Shown: positions 1 through 6,922, counted from the stretch's first letter. The stretch is 9,760 nt of DNA from Candidatus Latescibacterota bacterium (GCA_022827165.1 JAJDTN010000447.1:1-9760); one strand, 5' to 3'. Numbers and translations are program-made. The notes: a model not told the origin generated them from the sequence alone.

Positions 1-1
1 C

Positions 2-568
2 TGCGAGGCGGCGGCGGCCTGGCTGCTGGCGGCGGAGCATCCGGTGCTCTCGGTGAACGGCAACGCCGCCGCCCTGGTCCCCGGCGAGCTGGTGCGGCTC
101 TCGCGGCAGACCGGCGCCCCCCTGGAGGTCAACATCTTCCACGGCTCCCGCGAGCGCGAGGGCGCCGTCGCCGCCCACCTGCGGGACCACGGCGCCGAAC
201 GGGTGCTGCTACCCGAGGACGGGACCGCCTTGGAGGGGGTCGCCTCGAACCGCCGGCTCGTCCATCCGGAGGGCATCCTGAAGGCGGACGCGATCTTCGT
301 CCCCCTCGAGGACGGCGACCGCTGCGAGGCGCTCCGGCGCATGGGACGGCAGGTCCTGACCGTCGACCTGAACCCGCTGTCGCGCACGGCCCGCGCCGCC
401 ACGGTGACGATCGTCGACAACGTCGTCCGCGCCCTGCCCGCCCTGATCGCCGCGGCCGGGCGGCTTGGCGGAGAGACCGAGCAGGCCCGGGCCGAGCGCA
501 TCGCCGCCTGGGACAACGCCGCCGCCCTGAGCGAGGCCGAGGCCCGGATCCGCTCCGGGGGAGGATGA
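2..568 (+). CDS. 4-phosphopantoate--beta-alanine ligase (archaeal-type phosphopantothenate synthetase), 5'-truncated
   Basis: The family joins 4-phosphopantoate to beta-alanine using ATP, giving 4'-phosphopantothenate for CoA synthesis in the cytoplasm. It is the archaeal replacement for bacterial PanC plus pantothenate kinase. The reading frame is open from base 2 and shows 188 residues. The usual length is about 250-260, so roughly the first 60-70 residues lie left of the window. Family blocks are clear: SVNGNAAALVP at visible residues 17-27, PLEDGDR at 101-107, DLNPLSRTA at 122-130 and VDNVVRA at 138-144. No proper start codon is expected here, since the GTG at 44 is internal to the conserved fold. 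The C-terminal tail after about residue 155 is Ala/Glu-rich and less conserved. The stop overlaps the next gene by ATGA, making this the first visible gene of the operon. Family assignment is confident. Its role in this organism is inferred, because such genes are uncommon in bacteria. Confidence 0.86.
   Translation, partial: CEAAAAWLLAAEHPVLSVNGNAAALVPGELVRLSRQTGAPLEVNIFHGSREREGAVAAHLRDHGAERVLLPEDGTALEGVASNRRLVHPEGILKADAIFVPLEDGDRCEALRRMGRQVLTVDLNPLSRTARAATVTIVDNVVRALPALIAAAGRLGGETEQARAERIAAWDNAAALSEAEARIRSGGG
560..564 (+). promoter_or_regulatory. Shine-Dalgarno site that bears on the dehydrogenase start
   Basis: GGAGG ends directly against the ATG at 565, leaving no spacer, but lies 6 nt before a second in-frame ATG at 571. 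The spacing therefore favours 571 as the start of the D-2-hydroxyacid dehydrogenase (346 residues rather than 348). The 565 start would still work by re-initiation at the ATGA overlap. The two choices differ by only Met-Arg. Confidence 0.6.
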
Positions 569-1611
569 GGATGTTCCGCGTCGGCCTCACCGTCGACTTC
601 CTGCGCCCCGAAGGCGGGCAGGCCTTTCCCGACATCGACCTCTCCGCCCTCGACCGCGCCGGGGGCGTGGAGTGGCACAACCTGAGCGCCGGGGCCGAGG
701 AGGTGCCCGCCGAGGCCGCCGCCGGCTGCGACGCCCTGCTGGTGCTGAGTCCGCGGATCTCGGCCGCCACCCTGGAGGGGGCCGGGCGCCTGGCGGTGGT
801 GGCCCGCATCGGCGTCGGCTACGACTCGGTGGACCTGGAGGCCTGCACGCGCGCCGGGGTGGCGGTGACCATCACCCCCGACGGCGTGCGCCGCCCCGTG
901 GCCAGCGCCGCCATGGCCTTCCTCCTGGCCCTGGCCCACCGCCTGCCCCTCAAGGACCGGCTCACGCGGGAGGGGCGCTGGGCGGAGAAGGCCGACTACA
1001 TGGGCCTCGGCCTGCGGGGGCGAACCCTGGGGCTGGTGGGGCTGGGCAACATCGGCGGCGAGATCGCGCGTCTGTGCGCGCCTTTCGGGATGACCCTGGT
1101 CGCCGCCGATCCCTTCGCCGACGCCGAGGCCGCCGCCGGCCTGGGAGCGAGGCTGGTATCATTGCCGGAGTTGCTCGACGAGGCCGACTTCGTCCTCGTC
1201 TGCTGCGCCCTGACCGCGGAGACCCGCCACCTCATCGGCCCCGCGGAGCTTGAACGGATGAAGCCTACGGCCCATTTGATCAACGTCGCCCGCGGGCCCA
1301 TCGTCGATCAGGCGGCCCTCACCGCGGCGCTGCGGGAGGGCGCCGTCGCCGGCGCCGCCCTCGACGTCTTCGAGGAGGAGCCCGTCGATCCGCGAGACCC
1401 GCTCCTGGAGCAGGACAACGTCATCGTGGCGCCCCACTCCCTGGCCTGGACCGACGAGAGCTTCCGCCTCATGGGGGAGAGCGCCTTCGCCGGCATCCTC
1501 GCCGTCTCCGAGGGCCGGGCGCCGGATCACGTGGTCAACGCCGAGGTGCTGGAGACGGAGACCTTCCGGGCGAAGCTGGATGCCTGCGCCCGCCGCAGGA
1601 GGGGCGAATGA
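565..1611 (+). CDS. D-2-hydroxyacid dehydrogenase (phosphoglycerate dehydrogenase-like), NAD-dependent
   Basis: This is a cytoplasmic NAD(P)-dependent reductase/dehydrogenase that interconverts a 2-oxo acid and a D-2-hydroxy acid. Its 348 residues (346 if the start is 571) match the short form of the family without an ACT domain. The Rossmann nucleotide site GLGNIG is at 159-164. Asp182, at the end of the next strand, suggests a preference for NAD(H). The family catalytic set is present: Arg243 in NVARGP, Glu272 in EEEP and His291 in APH. The His is followed by SLAWTDES instead of the usual GGxT seen after it in SerA, which points to a separate subgroup, so true phosphoglycerate dehydrogenase activity is uncertain. 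The gene overlaps its upstream neighbour by ATGA at 565-568 and the downstream aldolase by ATGA at 1608-1611. Glyoxylate/hydroxypyruvate, a sugar-derived 2-oxo acid or ketopantoate are all possible substrates. The family is certain and the substrate unknown. Confidence 0.9.
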   Translation: MRMFRVGLTVDFLRPEGGQAFPDIDLSALDRAGGVEWHNLSAGAEEVPAEAAAGCDALLVLSPRISAATLEGAGRLAVVARIGVGYDSVDLEACTRAGVAVTITPDGVRRPVASAAMAFLLALAHRLPLKDRLTREGRWAEKADYMGLGLRGRTLGLVGLGNIGGEIARLCAPFGMTLVAADPFADAEAAAGLGARLVSLPELLDEADFVLVCCALTAETRHLIGPAELERMKPTAHLINVARGPIVDQAALTAALREGAVAGAALDVFEEEPVDPRDPLLEQDNVIVAPHSLAWTDESFRLMGESAFAGILAVSEGRAPDHVVNAEVLETETFRAKLDACARRRRGE

Positions 1612-2387
1612 GAGAGAACCCCGTGAGGCGCCGCCTGCAGGAGGGCGGCCGGTCCCTGGGCACCATGGTGATGGAGTTCGGCACCACCGGCGTGGCCCGT
1701 CTCGCCGACAACGCCGGCGCCGAGTTCGTGCTCTTCGACATGGAGCACACCGCCTGGTCGATGGAGACGATCCGCGGCCTCGTGGCCACCTGCGGCTGCA
1801 CCGGCGCGGTGCCCTTCGTGCGCATCCCCACGGCGGAGTACCACTTCGCGGCGCGGGTCCTCGACGCCGGCGCCCTCGGGGTCATGGCGCCCATGGTCGA
1901 CGACGCCGACCAGGCCCGGAGCCTGGCCGGGTTCTGCCGCTATCCCCTGACCGGGCGCCGGGGAGCCGCCTTCGGCGTCGCCCACGACGACTACCGCACC
2001 GGCGAGCCGCTGGAGGAGAAGATGCGGCAGGCCAACGAGCGCACCCTGGTGATCGCCCAGATCGAGAGCCCCTGGGGGGTCCGCAACGCCCCGGAGATCG
2101 CCGCCGTCAAGGGGATCGACGTCCTCTGGATCGGCCAGTTCGACCTGGCCAACTTCAGCGGCCGCCCGGGCCTCTTCGACCACCCCGACTACCTCGCCGC
2201 CGAGGACGAGGTGCGCCGCGCCTGCGAGGCCGAGGGCAAGGCCCTGGGCCGCCTCGCCGCCACCGCCGAGGAGGCCCGCGAGCTGCTCGACAAGGGCTAC
2301 CGCATCCTCGCCGTCGGCCTCGACCTGGACCTCTACCGCCGTCACCTGGGCGAAGCCCTGGCCGCCGTGCGCGAGCACCGGCCATGA
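1608..2387 (+). CDS. HpcH/HpaI-family class II aldolase (2-keto-3-deoxy-acid aldolase-like)
   Basis: The family is a divalent-metal-dependent TIM-barrel aldolase. It reversibly splits 4-hydroxy-2-oxo acids (such as 2-keto-3-deoxy-L-rhamnonate, 2-keto-3-deoxyglucarate or 4-hydroxy-2-oxoheptanedioate) to pyruvate and an aldehyde. The 259-residue length is typical. Visible family residues are His47 in DMEHT (general base), Arg72 in VRIP (pyruvate carboxylate binding), RYPLTGRRG at 111-119, and the metal ligands Glu153 in AQIES and Asp179 in QFDLAN. A consensus AGGAGG (1597-1602) lies 5 nt before the ATG, and the start overlaps the dehydrogenase stop by ATGA. The stop overlaps the next gene the same way. 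It has no signal peptide and is cytoplasmic. Because the family is promiscuous for the aldehyde, including formaldehyde for some members, the real substrate cannot be read from the sequence. Confidence 0.9.
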   Translation: MRENPVRRRLQEGGRSLGTMVMEFGTTGVARLADNAGAEFVLFDMEHTAWSMETIRGLVATCGCTGAVPFVRIPTAEYHFAARVLDAGALGVMAPMVDDADQARSLAGFCRYPLTGRRGAAFGVAHDDYRTGEPLEEKMRQANERTLVIAQIESPWGVRNAPEIAAVKGIDVLWIGQFDLANFSGRPGLFDHPDYLAAEDEVRRACEAEGKALGRLAATAEEARELLDKGYRILAVGLDLDLYRRHLGEALAAVREHRP

Positions 2388-3364
2388 CCCGGCCTCCTCC
2401 CACGGCGACCGATGTCGACGCGGCCCGGGCCTTCATCGCCGATCACCTGGAGCCCACGCCCCTGGTGCGCAGCGAGGCGTTGTCGAGGCGGCTCGGCTGC
2501 GACTACCGGGTCAAGTGCGAGAGCTTCCAGCCCGTGGGCGCCTTCAAGGTCCGCGGCGCCCTCAACGTGGTGGGACACCTGTCGGAAGAGGAGAGGGCCC
2601 GCGGCCTGATCAGCGCCAGCACCGGCAACCACGGGCAGGCCATGGCCTGGGCCGGCACCCGCTTCGGCGCCTCGGTGGTGATCTACGCCCCGGCCGAGGG
2701 CGCCAATCCCGCAAAGCTGGAAGCCATGGAGAGGCTGGGGGCCGAGGTGCGCCGCCATGGCCGCGACTTCGACGAGGCCCGGGTGGAGGTGGAGGAGGTC
2801 GCCCGCCGGGAGGGCCGCCGCTACGTGCACTCGGCCAACGAGCCCGAGCTGATCGCCGGCGCCGGCACCATGGCGGTGGAGATCCTAGAGGCGGCGCCGG
2901 AGACGGAGGTGATCCTGGTGCCGGTGGGCGGCGGCAGCGGCGCCGCCGGGACCTGCCTGGTGGCCAAGGCCCGGAACCCCGGGATCGAGGTCATCGGTGT
3001 GCAGTCCTCGGCGGCCCCCGCGGTCTGGCGCGCCTGGACCCAGCGCCGCCTCGACGTGGAGGCGGAGATGAGAACCGCCCACGAGGGCCTGGCCACGCGC
3101 GTCCCCTTTCAGATGCCCCTGGAGATCCTCTGGCGCCTGCTCGACGACCTCGTCCTCGTGGACGACGGCGAGATCGAGGAGGCGATCCGCTGGTACGCCC
3201 GCGACGCCCGGCTCGTGGCCGAGGGGGCGGCGGCGGCGCCCCTGGCGGCGGCGGCCCGTCTGGGTTCCCGCCTGGCGGGGAAGCGGATCGTGGGCGTCCT
3301 CAGCGGCGGCAACCTTCCCCTGGACTACTATGCCGGCGTGCTCGCCGGCGGAGGACACGGATGA
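2384..3364 (+). CDS. PLP-dependent threonine/serine dehydratase-like enzyme (fold type II)
   Basis: This is a cytoplasmic pyridoxal-phosphate enzyme of the IlvA/serine racemase/3-hydroxyaspartate dehydratase group, which deaminates a beta-hydroxy amino acid to a 2-oxo acid plus ammonia. It has 326 residues, the length of the catabolic form without the C-terminal regulatory domain. The PLP Schiff-base lysine is Lys55 in FQPVGAFKVRGA, the substrate loop is STGNHGQA at 79-86, the phosphate-binding glycine loop is VGGGSGAAG at 181-189, and the pyridine-N contact is SGGN at 307-310. GAFKxRGALN resembles serine racemase and SRY1-type 3-hydroxyaspartate dehydratase, but Gln207 (GVQSS) stands where serine racemases have a metal-binding Glu, which argues for a dehydratase rather than a metal-activated racemase. 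The glycine loop (GGGSG) also departs from the common GGGGL. No clear Shine-Dalgarno site precedes the ATG, so translation probably depends on coupling through the ATGA overlap with the aldolase. Threonine, serine, hydroxyaspartate or a related amino acid could be the substrate. Confidence 0.87.
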   Translation: MTRPPPTATDVDAARAFIADHLEPTPLVRSEALSRRLGCDYRVKCESFQPVGAFKVRGALNVVGHLSEEERARGLISASTGNHGQAMAWAGTRFGASVVIYAPAEGANPAKLEAMERLGAEVRRHGRDFDEARVEVEEVARREGRRYVHSANEPELIAGAGTMAVEILEAAPETEVILVPVGGGSGAAGTCLVAKARNPGIEVIGVQSSAAPAVWRAWTQRRLDVEAEMRTAHEGLATRVPFQMPLEILWRLLDDLVLVDDGEIEEAIRWYARDARLVAEGAAAAPLAAAARLGSRLAGKRIVGVLSGGNLPLDYYAGVLAGGGHG

Positions 3365-5892
3365 ACGACTCCTTCCGACCCCTGGACCTGTCCGGCCTGT
3401 GCAATGCCGGAACCCGCAACGTCGATCTCGGCGGCGGCCGCTGGCTGTGGCCCCGCGGCGACGACCCCCACGCGACGCCGCTGGACGGCCTGCCGGCGGG
3501 AGAGTGCCTCTTCCTCGGCGTCCCCTTCCACCTGGCGGGTGCCGACGCGGAGCGCCGCTTCGTGGTCGCCGCGGCCGGGGAGGGCACCGTGTCGAGCGTC
3601 GTCATCCCCGTGGGCGGAACGGCGCGCCGACTGCTCTTCGCCCACGCCTGCGCTCCGGTGGACGGGGAGTGGGCCACCCTCGAAGGGGCGGGGGAGAGCC
3701 TCGGCCAGTACCTCGTCCGCTTCGCCGACGGCTCCGAGACGGCGCAGCCCCTGCGGCGGCGCTGGGAGATCCACGACATCAACGCCCCCTGGGGACACCA
3801 TCCCTTCCTCTGCCGCAACTGCCGCCACTTCGATTCCACCAGCCTGCACGAGCCGGCCGTCGGCTACGGCGGCGCCCAGGTGGGCGTGTACTCGCGCTCC
3901 GACCGCGCCGACGGCCGTCCCGCCGGCGGCCCGGGCGCCATGGGCGGCGACCTGACGGGCTGGTGGCTCTTCGACCTGCCCGTGGACCGCCCGGAGGCGG
4001 AGATCGCCGAGGTCGTCCTCGAGGCGGCGACGGAGACACCCATCGTCCTCGGAGCCGTCACCCTGTGCAACGAGGAGGACGACCCCTTCCACTGGGAGCG
4101 GCGGCGCACCGTGACGGTGACGGTGGAGGGCGGCGAGGAAGCCCCGGAGATCGGCGTCGACCGGGGGGTCGTGGCGCGCCAGGACGACCTCTTCGTCCCC
4201 GGCGAGGACTTCCTCACCACCGACGAGACCGGCTGGGGCCGCGGCGGACAGCGGGTCGGACCGGGAGGCCAGGTGGAGGTCCACGGCTCGCCGCGGGCCA
4301 ACCTGGAGGTGAAGGCCGGAGAAGCCGGCGCCGGCTTCCGCTGGGGCGAGGTCCTGGAGCGGGGCGGGGCCGAGTCAGGTCCCGTGCGCGTGCAGGTGGT
4401 GGACGGCGAGGGCCGCCAGTGGGTGCACGTCCGCGTCGTCGACGCCGACACGGGGGATCCCGTGGGCTGCCGCGTCCACTTCCGCTCGAAGGAGGGGGTC
4501 TACCTCGCCCCCCACGGCCACCAGGCCGACGTCAACATCGCCTGGTTCGAGGACATGGGGGGCGACTGCAAGACGGGCGGCACCCCCTACGCCTACATCG
4601 ACGGCACCTGCCAGATCGAGCTGCCCGTGGGAGCCAGCTTCGTCGAGGTGGCGCGCGGCTTCGAGTACGAGCCCACCCGCCGCCAGCTGGAGATCAAGCC
4701 CGGGCAGCGGCACCTGACCCTGCCCGTGAAGCGCGCCTTCGACATGAAGGCCGAGGGCTTCTTCTCCGGCGATACTCACGTCCACTTCCTCTCCTCCCAG
4801 TCGAGCGTGCTGGAGGCCGAGGGCGAGGACCTGAACGTGGTGCACCTGCTGGCCAGCCAGTGGGGGCGGCTGTTCACCAGCTGGGAGGAGTTCACCGGCG
4901 GCGTGGCCCCCACGTCGACGGAGAACCACTTGGTCTACGTGAGCCAGGAGAACCGCCAGCACGTCCTCGGCCACATCAGCCTCCTGGGCCTGCGCGAACT
5001 GGTGGCCCCCATGTGCACCGGCGGGCCGCAGGAGGACTGGGTCGGCGGCGAGATCCAGGCGCTCATGGCCGACTGGGCCGAGGAGTGCCGCGCCCAGGGA
5101 GGCCTGGTGATCATGCCCCACATGCCGGTGCCGGACTTCGAGAACGCCGCCAACATCGTCCTCGGCCAGGCCGACGCGGCGGAGATGTGCTGGGTCTGGC
5201 AGGGGGAGGAGATCGGCCAGGGCGAGCGCGGCTACTACCGCTGGCTGAACGTGGGCCAGAAGCTGCCCATCGTCGGCGGCACCGACAAGATGTCGAACGG
5301 CCGCATCCTCGGGGGCTCGCGGACCTATGCGCGCATCCCCGAGGGCCGGGAGTTCACCTTCGACAACTGGTGCCGGGCGGTGCGCAGCGGCCAGACCTTC
5401 GCCAGCACCGGCGCCATGATCGACCTGCGCGTCGACGGGGTGCCCATGGGCGGCCAGTTGGACCTGCCAGGCAACGGCGGGACCGTCGAAGTGGACGCCC
5501 GGGCCTGGAGCGTCTGGCCCCTGACGGCGGTGCAACTCGTCGTCAACGGCGTCCCCCGGGAGCGGGAGACGGCCGGAGAAGGGGAGCGCTCGGTCACGCT
5601 CCAGACGGAGATCGAGTGCGGGGAGCCCTGCTGGATCGCGGCGCGCTGCTGGGGGCCGTACGCCACCGACGCCGGCCCGGTGATGGCCCACTCGTCGCCG
5701 GTCTACGTCGACGTCGGCCGGAGGGGCGCCTTCGAGGAGGCCGACGGCGAGTACCTGCTCACCCACATGGAGGGCGGCACCGCCTGGGCCGAGCGCATCG
5801 GCGTCTTCAGCGACGAAGCGGTGCGGGCGCGGCTGATCGCCCTCTTCGCCGAGGCCCGGGCCGAGCTGATGAGGCGCGCCTCCGCCCTGTAG
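3361..5892 (+). CDS. CehA/McbA-like PHP-type metallohydrolase with large N-terminal beta-rich region
   Basis: CehA/McbA proteins are metal-dependent hydrolases of the PHP fold that act on phosphoesters or carbamate-like esters. This one has 843 residues and no signal peptide. Residues 1 to about 350 are beta-rich and not recognised. They contain a possible metal-binding cluster: His146, His147, Cys151, Cys154 and His156. Residues about 355-455 look like a small regulatory-type beta-sandwich (VRVVDADTGDPVGCRVHF). The hydrolase core begins with DTHVH (Asp471, His473, His475). Further candidate ligands are Glu521 or His523, His534, His538 and His587, then GGTDK with Asp642. Most PHP proteins end this motif with DxH; here it is Asp-Lys-Met, so one common ligand is missing. 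A beta-rich tail follows to the end. GGAGG at 3350-3354 lies 6 nt before the ATG, which overlaps the dehydratase stop. It is the last gene of the operon, and a hairpin covers its stop codon. The substrate is unknown. Confidence 0.78.
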   Translation: MNDSFRPLDLSGLCNAGTRNVDLGGGRWLWPRGDDPHATPLDGLPAGECLFLGVPFHLAGADAERRFVVAAAGEGTVSSVVIPVGGTARRLLFAHACAPVDGEWATLEGAGESLGQYLVRFADGSETAQPLRRRWEIHDINAPWGHHPFLCRNCRHFDSTSLHEPAVGYGGAQVGVYSRSDRADGRPAGGPGAMGGDLTGWWLFDLPVDRPEAEIAEVVLEAATETPIVLGAVTLCNEEDDPFHWERRRTVTVTVEGGEEAPEIGVDRGVVARQDDLFVPGEDFLTTDETGWGRGGQRVGPGGQVEVHGSPRANLEVKAGEAGAGFRWGEVLERGGAESGPVRVQVVDGEGRQWVHVRVVDADTGDPVGCRVHFRSKEGVYLAPHGHQADVNIAWFEDMGGDCKTGGTPYAYIDGTCQIELPVGASFVEVARGFEYEPTRRQLEIKPGQRHLTLPVKRAFDMKAEGFFSGDTHVHFLSSQSSVLEAEGEDLNVVHLLASQWGRLFTSWEEFTGGVAPTSTENHLVYVSQENRQHVLGHISLLGLRELVAPMCTGGPQEDWVGGEIQALMADWAEECRAQGGLVIMPHMPVPDFENAANIVLGQADAAEMCWVWQGEEIGQGERGYYRWLNVGQKLPIVGGTDKMSNGRILGGSRTYARIPEGREFTFDNWCRAVRSGQTFASTGAMIDLRVDGVPMGGQLDLPGNGGTVEVDARAWSVWPLTAVQLVVNGVPRERETAGEGERSVTLQTEIECGEPCWIAARCWGPYATDAGPVMAHSSPVYVDVGRRGAFEEADGEYLLTHMEGGTAWAERIGVFSDEAVRARLIALFAEARAELMRRASAL

Positions 5893-5904
5893 AGGCGGCG
5901 CCTC
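5871..5904. terminator. Strong hairpin between convergent genes; candidate bidirectional terminator
   Basis: The left arm 5871-5882 is GAGGCGCGCCTC and the right arm 5892-5904 is GAGGCGGCGCCTC. They pair as a 12-bp GC-rich stem with one bulged G in the right arm and a 9-nt loop, and the TAG stop of the metallohydrolase gene (5890-5892) sits at the loop's right edge. On the minus strand the hairpin begins 9 nt after the stop of the mannonate-dehydratase-like gene. No T-run follows on either side, so it is not a classic intrinsic terminator. It may act with Rho, protect mRNA 3' ends, or limit read-through between the convergent genes. The left arm is itself a perfect palindrome. Confidence 0.5.
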
Positions 5905-5912
5905 GCGGGGGC

Positions 5913-6893
5913 TCAGTCCTCGTCGGTCACCGACTGGATCATCGCCTGGATGTAGCCGAACTCGTAGGCCCAGGCCTGGTAGGCGTCGGAGTCGGGGTGG
6001 CCGGGGGCGTGGTCGGGCACGACCATGTGCGGGTAGCCCACTTCCTGCAGGGCGCGGATGTTGCGGTGCATGCTCATGACGCCCTCGTCCGGCCACACCT
6101 CCTGGAACTTGTTGCGCCCCCCGACGATGTTGCGGAAGTGGCAGAGGAAGATCTTGTTGCGCGACCCGAAGTAGCGGATGATCTCCGGCACCTCGTTGCG
6201 CGGGTCGGTGGACGCCTCGGCCATGCAGCCGAGGCACAGGTTGACGCCGTGGTAGTCGCTCTCGCAGATGGTGATGAAGCGCCGGAAGCCCTCGGGGCCG
6301 CCGAGGACGCGGTCGACACCCTTGAAGCCCGGCGGCAGCCACGGGTCGCAGGGGTGGCAGGCCATGCGCACCTTGCACTCCTCGGCCACCGGCACGACCC
6401 GTTCCAGGTAGTAGGTGATGCGCTCCCAGTTCTGCTCCGCCGTGAGCGGCTCGTCGTAGCGCGGCGAGTCGTCGGCCTTCTCCAAGTCCCAGGTGCTGTA
6501 GCGCGAGTTGCCCCGCCCCAGGGGGACCGACTCGGTGCGCTGGTTCTCCATCTCGCAAAGGAAGTACTTCACCGCCGGGATGCCGGCCTCGGAGGCCTGG
6601 CGGATCATGTTGCAGACCAGCTCGATCTCCTTGTCTCCCTCGTCGTAGCGGCCGCGCATGTAGTGAGGGGTGCTGCAGCCGTCGACGCCGAGGGAGTGGA
6701 CGGGGATCGCCACCATCTCCATGTCGACGCCGAAGCGCTCGCACCTCTCCTTCTTCTCGATCAGCTCCTTCACGTCCCACCCGTACTCGCGGTGGAAGGT
6801 GATGTTGTTCTCGTTCTTGGCGGTCACGCCGTGGCGGGCGAGGAACTCCAGATCGTGATCGCTGGTGCTGAACTGCTGCGTGCCGACGTGCAT
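5913..6893 (-). CDS. Mannonate dehydratase family protein (UxuA-like, divergent)
   Basis: UxuA removes water from D-mannonate to give 2-keto-3-deoxygluconate in glucuronate breakdown. It is a Mn-dependent cytoplasmic TIM barrel. The second half carries the family marks: His180 in HPCDPWLPP, Cys220 in NLCLGC, His252 in FLCHFRN and Asp294 in VVPDHAPGHPD. These correspond to the His, Cys, His and Asp metal ligands described for the family. AYEFGYIQAMIQ at 309-320 matches the conserved C-terminal helix. It has 326 residues, shorter than the roughly 350-400 usual for UxuA. Its N-terminal third (residues 1-70) does not look like classic UxuA, and the common HPDDP is HPCDP here. The protein is therefore a divergent subgroup and its substrate may be another aldonate or a related sugar acid. 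AAGGAG lies 7 nt before the ATG and a promoter is visible upstream. It is monocistronic, convergent with the operon and divergent from the DUF5069-like gene. Confidence 0.83.
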   Translation of the reverse strand: MHVGTQQFSTSDHDLEFLARHGVTAKNENNITFHREYGWDVKELIEKKERCERFGVDMEMVAIPVHSLGVDGCSTPHYMRGRYDEGDKEIELVCNMIRQASEAGIPAVKYFLCEMENQRTESVPLGRGNSRYSTWDLEKADDSPRYDEPLTAEQNWERITYYLERVVPVAEECKVRMACHPCDPWLPPGFKGVDRVLGGPEGFRRFITICESDYHGVNLCLGCMAEASTDPRNEVPEIIRYFGSRNKIFLCHFRNIVGGRNKFQEVWPDEGVMSMHRNIRALQEVGYPHMVVPDHAPGHPDSDAYQAWAYEFGYIQAMIQSVTDED

Positions 6894-6906
6894 CTCCGCG
6901 CTCCTT

Positions 6907-6922
6907 GGTATCGGGTGGTATC
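6907..6922. repeat. Short direct repeat GGTATC x2 in the uxuA-like leader
   Basis: GGTATC occurs at 6907-6912 and 6917-6922, exactly one helical turn (10 bp) apart. The pair lies between the predicted -10 box and the ribosome binding site of the minus-strand mannonate-dehydratase-like gene. The position suits a repressor site just downstream of the transcription start, but six-base repeats can arise by chance. Confidence 0.25.

Noticed and set aside
1527..2378. 283-codon minus-strand open frame opposite the aldolase
   Set aside because: It is a Gly/Ala/His-rich antisense shadow of a gene whose catalytic residues are all recognisable on the plus strand.
1580..2383. 5' extension of the dehydratase frame back to 1580
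   Set aside because: It overlaps the whole aldolase gene in another frame and has shadow composition. The PLP domain begins right after the ATG at 2384.
2515..3360. 5' extension of the metallohydrolase frame back to 2515
   Set aside because: The extension is Arg/Gly/Pro-rich, lies within the dehydratase gene in another frame, and the ATG at 3361 has a good Shine-Dalgarno site and an ATGA overlap.
4375..6780. 801-codon open frame on the minus strand
   Set aside because: It is a His/Gly/Leu-rich shadow of the metallohydrolase gene and an out-of-frame reading of the uxuA-like gene, with no recognisable domain.
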